Positions 15,123-20,893 of a stretch of 23,176 nucleotides of DNA are shown piece after piece. The position numbers were made by a program, and so were the translations under genes. The stretch comes from SVTX01 sp045542075. Lineage in GTDB: Bacteria > Bacillota > Clostridia > Oscillospirales > CAG-272. A model generated the notes under the pieces. It ran no database searches. It was given only the letters and a program-made list of their open reading frames with translations, and had not been told where the DNA came from. The DNA is taken from NCBI GenBank assembly GCA_045542075.1, contig JAZQKI010000021.1, positions 1-23,176 of the forward strand, read 5' to 3'. Numbering within the stretch: the stretch's first letter is position 1; every line of letters starts with the position of its first letter.

Positions 15123-15173
15123 GTTTCTGTCCTCCCTTTGTTTTTAATAGTAAAATCAGGGTCCTATAATTGA

Positions 15174-15202
15174 ATTATAAGACAATTTGTGCGATATTAC
15201 AA
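15174..15202 (-). promoter_or_regulatory. Promoter of the sugar operon
   Basis: On the minus strand TTGTAA (15197-15202), 17 bases, then a perfect TATAAT (15174-15179), about 50 bases before the isomerase start. The poor -35 and overlapping direct repeats suggest a regulated promoter. Confidence 0.7.
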
Positions 15203-15228
15203 GACAAAATTCAAGCAAAACAAGACAA
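15179..15228 (-). promoter_or_regulatory. Three TTGTCTT direct repeats spaced 21-22 bp over the sugar promoter
   Basis: The minus-strand heptamer TTGTCTT occurs at 15179-15185, 15201-15207 and 15222-15228, all in the same orientation and two helical turns apart. The most downstream copy touches the -10 and the middle one overlaps the -35. Direct repeats at this spacing are characteristic of AraC-type binding sites; no regulator gene is in the window. Confidence 0.6.
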
Positions 15229-15260
15229 ATATTGCTATCGGGAAAAGTTTTACGATATAT

Positions 15261-15305
15261 ACAAAAAAAGGCTCGCTTTTTTGTACAAAACACCTTGTAC
15301 CAAAA
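15261..15305. repeat. AT-rich palindrome and TTGTAC repeats between the divergent promoters
   Basis: ACAAAAAAAGG and CTTTTTTGT form an imperfect palindrome (about 15261-15284). TTGTACAAAA (15281-15290) recurs as TTGTACCAAAA (15295-15305), 14 bases on. It lies between the sugar operon and the ilv promoter and may be a regulator site or a weak terminator. Confidence 0.35.
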
Positions 15306-15347
15306 GGGAATTTTTTATAAAAAATCCGAAAAAATAGTTATACGCTA

Positions 15348-15376
15348 TTGACAAGCAATAAATAATTTGATATAAT
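15348..15376 (+). promoter_or_regulatory. Consensus sigma-A promoter of the ilv operon
   Basis: Perfect TTGACA (15348-15353) and TATAAT (15371-15376) with a 17-base spacer. Transcription should begin near 15383, just before the T-box leader, so control rests mainly with the T-box. Confidence 0.93.
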
Positions 15377-15398
15377 CGATTGTAATATTAAAAAAGTG

Positions 15399-15668
15399 CT
15401 ATGAGGGGAAAAGTAGAATACCCAACCGCTTCACAGAGAGTCGCTATAGCTGAGACGCGACAGCGGAGGTGTTGGAAAGTCATCCCGGAGCGTGCCGCTG
15501 TGAAAGCTCGCAAGCGAGTTATTAAGGGCGGACGGGAATTCCCGTTACAGAATAAGCCTTCGCTTGTCGGAGGACAGAGTGGTTTTCGTATGAAAGCAAA
15601 AAGAGTGGTACCGCATGTGTGTTTCGCATTTGTCTCTTGAAAGCAAGAGATGACTGCGGCTTTTTTGT
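15399..15668 (+). promoter_or_regulatory. T-box riboswitch controlling ilvBNC (probable Val specifier)
   Basis: A canonical T-box leader. Stem I starts with GAGGGGAAAAGTAGAATA, followed by AGAGAG (15435-15440) and the distal loop GCTGAGA (15449-15455). The specifier side reads GGAAAGTCATCCCGGAGC, and the base stem closes by GCTTCACAG with CTGTGAAAGC. The T-box proper AAGAGTGGTACCGC is at 15601-15614, with TGGT (15606-15609) able to pair with the tRNA end ACCA. The terminator follows at 15625-15668. The specifier is best read as GTC (Val, 15479-15481), because it follows GAA-A and is followed by the usual purine; the alternative ATC (Ile, 15482-15484) is followed by C. Uncharged tRNA would stabilise the antiterminator and turn on ilvB. 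Confidence 0.93.
15625..15668 (+). terminator. T-box leader terminator
   Basis: The hairpin CGCATTTGTCTCTTG, loop AAAG, CAAGAGATGACTGCG (15625-15658) is followed by GCTTTTTTGTTTTT. Its distal strand competes with the T-box CCGC (15611-15614) for the same TGCGG, the expected switch. Confidence 0.88.
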
Positions 15669-15706
15669 TTTTACGTTCCACATGAATTTATCAAAGGAGG
15701 AAATAT

Positions 15707-17398
15707 ATGACACTTAACGGTTCTGAGATTTTAGTTAAGGTTTTACAGGAGCAAGGTGTTGATACGGTGTTCGGATATCCGGGCGGATGCGTACTTAACA
15801 TATACGATGCTCTTTATAAGAATAGTGATAAGATCCGTCATATTATGACCGCGCACGAGCAGGGCGCGGCTCACGCGGCAGACGGATACGCGAGAGCAAC
15901 GGGAAAGACCGGGGTATGTATCGCGACCAGCGGCCCCGGTGCTACTAATCTTGTCACGGGACTTGCGACGGCGTATATGGACAGTGTTCCTATGGTTGCT
16001 ATTACGGGTAACGTGCCCACGTCGCTTATCGGACGAGACAGCTTTCAGGAGGTCTATATAACGGGTATTACCATGCCCATAACCAAGCACAATTTCTTTG
16101 TAAACGATGTGCACCAGCTTGCCGATACGCTTCGACGCGCGTTTGAAATAGCGCACACAGGCAGATTTGGTCCTGTTCTTGTGGACATAACCAAGGACGT
16201 GACTGCGGCGCTTTGTGAGTATAACGCACCCGAGACCTCGGCAAAACCGGAAAAGCAGCACACATACGATAATCTTGAAGAGATCGCGCAGATAATAAAT
16301 TCGGCAAAGAGGCCCTTTGTTTACTGTGGCGGAGGAATAAGACTTTCGGGCGCCGAGGCAGAGACGCAGGAGTTTATAGCCAAGGCGGACATTCCCGCGT
16401 CCTATACTCTTATGGCGGCGGGCGTTCTCGGTTACGGGGACAGAAACAATCTCGGACTTCTCGGAATGCACGGTATGTATTCGGGCAACAAGGCAATTCA
16501 CGAGGCGGATGTAGTTATAGCGCTCGGAACGAGATTCTCGGACAGAGTTGCGCTTAACGGAAGCAATTTCTGTAAAAACGCGACCGTTATCCATATTGAT
16601 ATAGCAAAGTCGGAGATAGGCAAGAACGTGCCCTGCCAATATTCTGTAAACGGCGACATAAAGGACGTATTGAGCAAGCTTAATCCGCTTATCGCAGAGC
16701 AGAGGAGAGATGACTGGCACGCGTGCATTGACGAGTGGAAAACACACGACCATAAGCCTGTAGACGTTGACGAGAACAAAAAAGAGCTCAAGCCCCACCA
16801 GATAATCCGCGAGACCTGCAAAATGGCAGGCGAGGATGCTATTTATGTCACAGATGTAGGCCAGCATCAGATGTGGGCGGCGCAGTATATATCCCACGTA
16901 AGACCCAGCAGCTTCCTTACAAGCGGCGGTCTTGGTACCATGGGTTACGGATACGGAGCGGCGATAGGAGCTTGTGTCGGTACGGAAGGACAGCGCCCGG
17001 TAATTCACTTTACAGGTGACGGAAGCTTCCACATGAATATGAACGAGGCCTGCACAGCAGTAAGCTACAACGTTCCCGTTATCACGGTCATAATGAATAA
17101 TCAGGTGCTTGGAATGGTGCATCAGTGGCAGCAGTTCTTCTACGGCAGAAGATTTGCGTCCAGCGAGCCCGAGAGAGTGACCAATTATAAGACTGTTGCC
17201 GAGGGCTTTGGCGCGATAGGCTATCACTGTGAGACTCTATCCGAGTACAAGGCGGCGCTGTCCGAGGCACTCAAGGCAAACAGACCCGTATGGATAGAGT
17301 GCGTTATAGACCGTTTCGAGAACGTATATCCTATGATCCCGGGCGGCAAAACTGTCGAGGACGCTATAATAAATAATCCCGAGGAGGCAGGCGAGTGA
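15707..17398 (+). CDS. ilvB: Acetolactate synthase, large catalytic subunit
   Basis: A 563-residue thiamine diphosphate enzyme that condenses two pyruvates to 2-acetolactate, or pyruvate with 2-ketobutyrate, the first step of Val/Leu and Ile synthesis. The N-terminal domain has the catalytic Glu51 in the segment TAHEQGAAHAADGYARATG. The central domain binds FAD in biosynthetic members. The C-terminal ThDP motif is GDGSFHMNMNE (from G437) and ends in MNNQVLGM. The length is normal and the start has AAAGGAGG 8 bases upstream. It is the first gene behind the T-box, and ilvN overlaps its stop. The adjacent regulatory subunit favours the biosynthetic over the catabolic (AlsS) type. Confidence 0.97.
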   Translation: MTLNGSEILVKVLQEQGVDTVFGYPGGCVLNIYDALYKNSDKIRHIMTAHEQGAAHAADGYARATGKTGVCIATSGPGATNLVTGLATAYMDSVPMVAITGNVPTSLIGRDSFQEVYITGITMPITKHNFFVNDVHQLADTLRRAFEIAHTGRFGPVLVDITKDVTAALCEYNAPETSAKPEKQHTYDNLEEIAQIINSAKRPFVYCGGGIRLSGAEAETQEFIAKADIPASYTLMAAGVLGYGDRNNLGLLGMHGMYSGNKAIHEADVVIALGTRFSDRVALNGSNFCKNATVIHIDIAKSEIGKNVPCQYSVNGDIKDVLSKLNPLIAEQRRDDWHACIDEWKTHDHKPVDVDENKKELKPHQIIRETCKMAGEDAIYVTDVGQHQMWAAQYISHVRPSSFLTSGGLGTMGYGYGAAIGACVGTEGQRPVIHFTGDGSFHMNMNEACTAVSYNVPVITVIMNNQVLGMVHQWQQFFYGRRFASSEPERVTNYKTVAEGFGAIGYHCETLSEYKAALSEALKANRPVWIECVIDRFENVYPMIPGGKTVEDAIINNPEEAGE

Positions 17399-17901
17399 TG
17401 AACGAAAAGCATTATCTGATACTTTTGGTTGAAAACAACGCGGGTGTTCTGACAAGGATATCGTCATTGTTCTGTCAGCGAGGCTTTAACATCGACACGC
17501 TGACAGTGGCATCCACCGATGACCCGAACATATCGCGTATAACCGTTTCCTGCTTTGGAAACGAGGCGATGTACGATCAGCTTATGAGCCAGACCGAAAA
17601 GCTCATTGAGGTCAAAAAGGTCATTTCAGTGCTTCCCGAGAGGGCGGTGCTTCGAGAGCTTTTGCTTGTTAAGATACAGACGGATGCGGACAACGTTGAT
17701 GACGTCGTAAGAACGGCGGCTCATCATCATTTCAGAATAGTTGATTCCTACAAGGGATGTATGGTGCTTGAGACATCGGGCTCTCCTGAGAAGATAGAGA
17801 GAATGTTATCGCTGCTTGAGCCCTTCCATATTCTTGAGATGTGCCGCACGGGTGCTACCGCGCTCGAGAAGGGCAAGGTCGATTATGACCTTGATGAATA
17901 A
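17398..17901 (+). CDS. ilvN: Acetolactate synthase, small regulatory subunit
   Basis: A 167-residue ACT-domain protein that binds valine and confers feedback inhibition on IlvB. The N-terminal ACT domain reads LLVENNAGVLTRISSLFCQRG, then FNIDTLTVASTDDP; the C-terminal half (LLLVKIQTDADNVDD, then TGATALEKG) is also typical. The length matches the family. I chose the ATG at 17398, whose A is the last base of the ilvB TGA stop (TGATG). A GTG one codon upstream at 17395 is also possible because AGGAGG (17382-17387) is nearer its ideal distance. The overlap implies translational coupling and a fixed stoichiometry with IlvB. Confidence 0.95.
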   Translation: MNEKHYLILLVENNAGVLTRISSLFCQRGFNIDTLTVASTDDPNISRITVSCFGNEAMYDQLMSQTEKLIEVKKVISVLPERAVLRELLLVKIQTDADNVDDVVRTAAHHHFRIVDSYKGCMVLETSGSPEKIERMLSLLEPFHILEMCRTGATALEKGKVDYDLDE

Positions 17902-17948
17902 AGACACACAAAACTAATTTTATATAACCCCTAAAGGAGATTAAGAAA

Positions 17949-18959
17949 ATGATTAAGAAGTATTATGACACAGATTGCAATCTTTCCATTCTTGACGGAA
18001 AGACAGTAGCCGTTATCGGATTTGGTTCACAGGGACATGCTCACTCCGAAAACCTTGCGGAGTCCGGCGTAAACGTTATCGTAGGTCTCAGAGCTAACTC
18101 TGCTCACTACCCCAAGGCTGCGGCTTTCGCTGCTACACATCCCAACTTCAAGGTTATGGAGGTTGAGGACGCGGCAAAGGCGGCTGACGTAGTAATGATG
18201 CTTGTTCCCGATGAGCTTGCGGCTGATATTTATAACACACAGGTTGCTCCTTATATGAAGGAGGGTGACGTTCTTTGCTTTGCGCACGGCTTTAATATCC
18301 ACTTTAACCTCATTCAGCCCGCAAAGAATATAGACGTTATTATGATCGCGCCCAAGGGCCCCGGTCACACGGTAAGAACACAGTATCTTGAGGGCAAGGG
18401 AGTTCCTTCTCTTATCGCAGTATATCAGGACTACTCGGGCAGAGCAAAGGATATTGCTCTCGCATACGCTTCGGGTATCGGTGCGGGTAGAGCAGGTATT
18501 CTTGAAACAAGCTTCCGCGAGGAGACCGAGACTGACCTCTTTGGTGAGCAGGCAGTTCTTTGCGGTGGCGTAACTGAGCTTATGAAGGCAGGCTTTGACA
18601 CACTTGTTGAGGCGGGCTACGAGCCCGAGATGGCTTACTTTGAGTGTATCCACGAGATGAAGCTTATCGTTGACCTTATCAACCAGGGCGGATTTGCAAA
18701 GATGAGATATTCTATCTCCAACACGGCTGAATACGGTGACTACCGCACAGGTAAGAGACTTATTACAGAGGAAACTCGCAAGGAGATGAAAAAGGTTCTT
18801 GAGGAGATCCAGAACGGTACCTTTGCTTCCGAGTTTATGCAGGAGTTCTCGTCGGGACGTAAGGCTAAGTTCCTTGCAACTCGCCGTGTTGAGTCCGAGC
18901 ATCAGCTTGAGAAGACGGGCGCTGAGCTCCGCGAAATGATGTGCTGGCTTAAGAAGTAA
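17949..18959 (+). CDS. ilvC: Ketol-acid reductoisomerase (class I)
   Basis: A 336-residue short-form KARI that isomerises and reduces acetolactate or acetohydroxybutyrate to the dihydroxy acid, with Mg2+ and NAD(P)H. The dinucleotide loop is GFGSQGHAH (24-32), and the metal-site helices carry DLFGEQAVLCGG and YFECIHEMKLIVDLI. The cofactor loop reads GLRANSAHYPKAA. Arg48 and Ser51 are in place, but the second phosphate-binding Ser of the common pattern GLRxxSxSW is His53, which may affect the NADPH/NADH preference. AAAGGAG lies upstream of the ATG, 47 bases after ilvN, so it belongs to the T-box operon. Confidence 0.97.
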   Translation: MIKKYYDTDCNLSILDGKTVAVIGFGSQGHAHSENLAESGVNVIVGLRANSAHYPKAAAFAATHPNFKVMEVEDAAKAADVVMMLVPDELAADIYNTQVAPYMKEGDVLCFAHGFNIHFNLIQPAKNIDVIMIAPKGPGHTVRTQYLEGKGVPSLIAVYQDYSGRAKDIALAYASGIGAGRAGILETSFREETETDLFGEQAVLCGGVTELMKAGFDTLVEAGYEPEMAYFECIHEMKLIVDLINQGGFAKMRYSISNTAEYGDYRTGKRLITEETRKEMKKVLEEIQNGTFASEFMQEFSSGRKAKFLATRRVESEHQLEKTGAELREMMCWLKK

Positions 18960-18975
18960 TTAGTTTGAGGAATAA

Positions 18976-19203
18976 CGCGAGAGAAAACTTTTTGAAAAAA
19001 GTTTCCCCTCGCGCTCCCCTTCAAAAACTCCCTCACAAATTACTTATTAGGTTTTTTGATGTGCTTATGTCAACCTTGAATTACGCGACACAAGCAAAAG
19101 CGTTTGTGTGGGATGGGGGTCAAGGTGGGAAGGGAGGAATCGCAACCTCCCTTCCGCCCTTGCGGCTTCTTTCACCTATTTCTTCGCCGTCGAAGAAATG
19201 GGC
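18976..19203 (+). repeat. Four consecutive hairpins in the ilvC-coaX gap
   Basis: This 264-base gap holds no gene but a chain of dyads: 18976-19013 (16 pairs, AT-rich core inside CGCGAG/CTCGCG), 19088-19109 (ACACAA/TTGTGT), 19128-19155 (GGAAGGGAGG/CCTCCCTTCC, perfect 10 bp) and 19175-19203 (ATTTCTTCG/CGAAGAAAT, loop CCGT). The last ends just before the coaX ribosome site. None has a clean T tail on the plus strand. They may be dispersed repeats, processing sites or partial attenuators that lower coaX expression relative to ilvC. Confidence 0.6.
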
Positions 19204-19223
19204 AAAAACAAGGAGGTGTAATT

Positions 19224-20006
19224 ATGCTTTTAGCGATCGATATAGGAAATTCAAGTATATCAACGGGGCTTTTCTGCCTTGATAGCGGAGAGCTGAAATA
19301 CACCTTCAAGCTTTCCTCCGACAAAGATAGAACTGCCGACGAATATCTTGCGCAGATGGGCAGTATGTTCTATATGTCTGACATAGACAAAAACAATATA
19401 AAAGGCGCGATAATATCCTCAGTAGTCCCTACTCTGACACACACGCTTGAGGAGTGCGCCGAGAGAATTTGCGGGCAGAAGCCCAGAATAGTCGGCCCCG
19501 GACTCAAAACGGGCTTTGCGATAAAGATAGACAGCCCAAGCGAGCTTGGCGCGGATCTTGTCGCAAATACAGCCGCGGTTATCGGAATTGCTCAAAAGGG
19601 AAAAGCGCGCATTATAGTTGATATGGGCACGGCCACTACAATTTCAGCTATAAGCGCAAGCGGAGAATATCTCGGAAACTGCATTATGCCCGGTGTGCGA
19701 GTTTCACTTGACTCGCTCCACGCCGAGACCGCCCAGCTTCCCGAGGTAACACTTGGAACGCCCAAGAGAGCCATAGGAAAAAATTCGGGCGACTCCATAC
19801 GCTCGGGTGTCATTCTCGGTAACGCGATAATGATAGACGGACTTATTGATGAATTTGAAAAAGAGATGAAGCTCAAGGAGAGCGCGGATGTTTACGCTAC
19901 GGGCGGACTTGCCGAGGGTGTTTTGCCTGCTTGCCGTCACAAAATGCTGTACGATCCGCACCTGACACTCAAGGGGCTTTACTTCATATATAAAAATAAC
20001 GCTTGA
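19224..20006 (+). CDS. coaX: Type III pantothenate kinase
   Basis: A 260-residue CoaX that phosphorylates pantothenate at the first committed step of coenzyme A synthesis. This ASKHA-fold enzyme needs a monovalent cation and is not inhibited by CoA. Phosphate loop AIDIGNSSISTGLF (4-17), central signature PSELGADLVANTAA with IIVDMGTATTISA, and a C-terminal ATGGLA loop are all present. The start is the ATG at 19224, nine bases after AAGGAGG. The longer open frame from 19104 would extend into the hairpin spacer and add non-family residues. It lies within a row of ilv genes and directly before a PanT-like transporter, which joins vitamin uptake and trapping. Confidence 0.95.
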   Translation: MLLAIDIGNSSISTGLFCLDSGELKYTFKLSSDKDRTADEYLAQMGSMFYMSDIDKNNIKGAIISSVVPTLTHTLEECAERICGQKPRIVGPGLKTGFAIKIDSPSELGADLVANTAAVIGIAQKGKARIIVDMGTATTISAISASGEYLGNCIMPGVRVSLDSLHAETAQLPEVTLGTPKRAIGKNSGDSIRSGVILGNAIMIDGLIDEFEKEMKLKESADVYATGGLAEGVLPACRHKMLYDPHLTLKGLYFIYKNNA

Positions 20007-20037
20007 TAATAACGCATCTGCGATTATTATAATTTTT
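20006..20037 (+). terminator. Weak terminator-like hairpin after coaX (overlaps a possible promoter)
   Basis: ATAATAACGCA (20006-20016) pairs with 20019-20030 with one bulged A and is followed by AATTTTT. The same bases hold TTGATA (20003-20008) and TATAAT (20028-20033) 19 bases apart, so this could instead be a poor promoter for panT. Confidence 0.4.
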
Positions 20038-20041
20038 ATGC

Positions 20042-20089
20042 GCCGTACTCGATGCAGGTCAAGACGGCAGCAGAGGGTGAGATTCCCTC
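20042..20089 (+). ncRNA. Two-hairpin structured leader before the panT leader ORF
   Basis: GCCGT/ACGGC (20042-20046/20064-20068, 17-base loop) is followed by GAGGG/CCCTC (20073-20077/20085-20089, loop TGAGATT), and then at once by the ribosome site of the leader ORF. The loops are purine-rich and unlike simple terminators. I do not recognise a riboswitch class; GGGTGAGATTCCC resembles one FMN-box helix but the rest of that fold is absent. Confidence 0.4.
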
Positions 20090-20102
20090 AAGGAGAATTT
20101 AT

Positions 20103-20180
20103 ATGTTTTATTTCAACGCTAAGCTCGCTTTTGCGGCGGTACGTTTGACTGCACGCGAAAAAAAGGAGGCAAAAGCATGA
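20103..20180 (+). CDS. 25-residue leader ORF coupled to the PanT-like gene
   Basis: An open frame of 25 codons starting at ATG 20103, with a strong AAGGAG (20090-20095) at the ideal 7-base distance. The product begins MFYFNAKLAFAAV and ends in a Lys/Glu/Ala-rich tail (REKKEAKA). Its TGA stop (20178-20180) overlaps the ATG of the next gene (20177) as ATGA, and the next gene's own ribosome site AAAGGAGG lies inside this ORF. This is the layout of a translationally coupled leader peptide. There is no run of a single amino acid that would indicate classical attenuation. Coding is inferred from the signals only. Confidence 0.55.
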   Translation: MFYFNAKLAFAAVRLTAREKKEAKA

Positions 20181-20800
20181 AAAAATCAACAAATCAGAAA
20201 ATACTGAGAATGGTTCAGCTTGCGATGCTTGTAGCATTGATATTTGTAATGCAGTATATCGGCACGCTTGCTTCAACACCGCTCAGAGCGGTAGGAATTG
20301 AGTTTTCCTTCGTCCTTATACCGATAGTCGTGGGGGCGTTCCTTCTCGGACCTGTTGAGGGAGCAATTCTGGGCTTGGTCTTTGGTGTTATGACGGTAGT
20401 ACTGACCGTAACCGCACCGGGTACGATGACGTTTATTCTGTTCGAGGATAGCCCTGTGCTTTATTGCCTTGTGGCAATTGTGAAGGCTGTTGCCGCCGGA
20501 CTTGGCTCGGGACTTATATATAGGGGACTTGACAAGCTGTTCAAGGGAAAATATATATATTTAAGAACAGTATTGGCATCTGCGACAGCACCCATAATCA
20601 ACACGGGAATTTTCCTTCTTGGAATGGTATGCTTCTTTGGTAACACCATATCTGAAAAATGGGCAGGAGGACAAAGTGTATTTGTTTTTCTGATAACTCT
20701 TATCTGGTTGAATTTCGTCATAGAATTCGGAATAAACATTATTCTTTCCCCTGCGATAGTCAGAATAGTTGACGTCGTAGGAAAGAAAATAAAAAAATAA
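20177..20800 (+). CDS. panT: ECF transporter S component, probably for pantothenate
   Basis: A 207-residue integral membrane protein with about six hydrophobic helices. It has the S-component pattern of an Ala-rich first helix (MLVALIFVMQYIG), then FVLIPIVVGAFLLGPVEGAILGLVFGV, and a basic C-terminus. S components bind the vitamin and use a shared energy-coupling module (EcfA, EcfA', EcfT) encoded elsewhere. The neighbour coaX makes pantothenate the likely substrate (PanT type); another vitamin cannot be excluded from sequence alone. The ATG overlaps the stop of a 25-codon leader ORF, with AAAGGAGG 7 bases upstream. The family is sure; the substrate is inferred from context. Confidence 0.82.
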   Translation: MKKSTNQKILRMVQLAMLVALIFVMQYIGTLASTPLRAVGIEFSFVLIPIVVGAFLLGPVEGAILGLVFGVMTVVLTVTAPGTMTFILFEDSPVLYCLVAIVKAVAAGLGSGLIYRGLDKLFKGKYIYLRTVLASATAPIINTGIFLLGMVCFFGNTISEKWAGGQSVFVFLITLIWLNFVIEFGINIILSPAIVRIVDVVGKKIKK

Positions 20801-20822
20801 ATTTAGAAACTATTATAAACAA

Positions 20823-20876
20823 CAAAGAAAGTCCTACAGGGGAAGTTCTTTGGCTTGCCTTTCTTTCGAGAAAGGT
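20823..20876 (+). repeat. Two hairpins in the panT-ilvD gap
   Basis: CAAAGAA (20823-20829) pairs with TTCTTTG (20846-20852). A second 8-bp stem GCCTTTCT/AGAAAGGT (20857-20864/20869-20876) has a TTCG tetraloop. They end just before the ilvD ribosome site and lack a T tail, so mRNA processing or stability elements or a dispersed repeat are more likely than a terminator. Confidence 0.55.
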
Positions 20877-20893
20877 AAGAAAGGAGAAACAAT

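Noticed and set aside
15261..15305. Terminator for the ilv or sugar side
   Set aside because: The stem is almost purely A/T and no gene ends toward it on either strand; it lies between divergent promoters, so a regulatory site is as likely.
19104..19223. N-terminal extension of CoaX from an upstream ATG
   Set aside because: It runs through the hairpin spacer, has no ribosome site and precedes the conserved MLLAIDIGNS start, which has AAGGAGG nine bases upstream.
20042..20110. FMN riboswitch upstream of the ECF S component (GGGTGAGATTCCC resembles one FMN helix)
   Set aside because: Only one small helix matches. The CCGGCGGT, GCCCGCGAG and GCCGAC segments of the FMN aptamer are missing and the space is too short.
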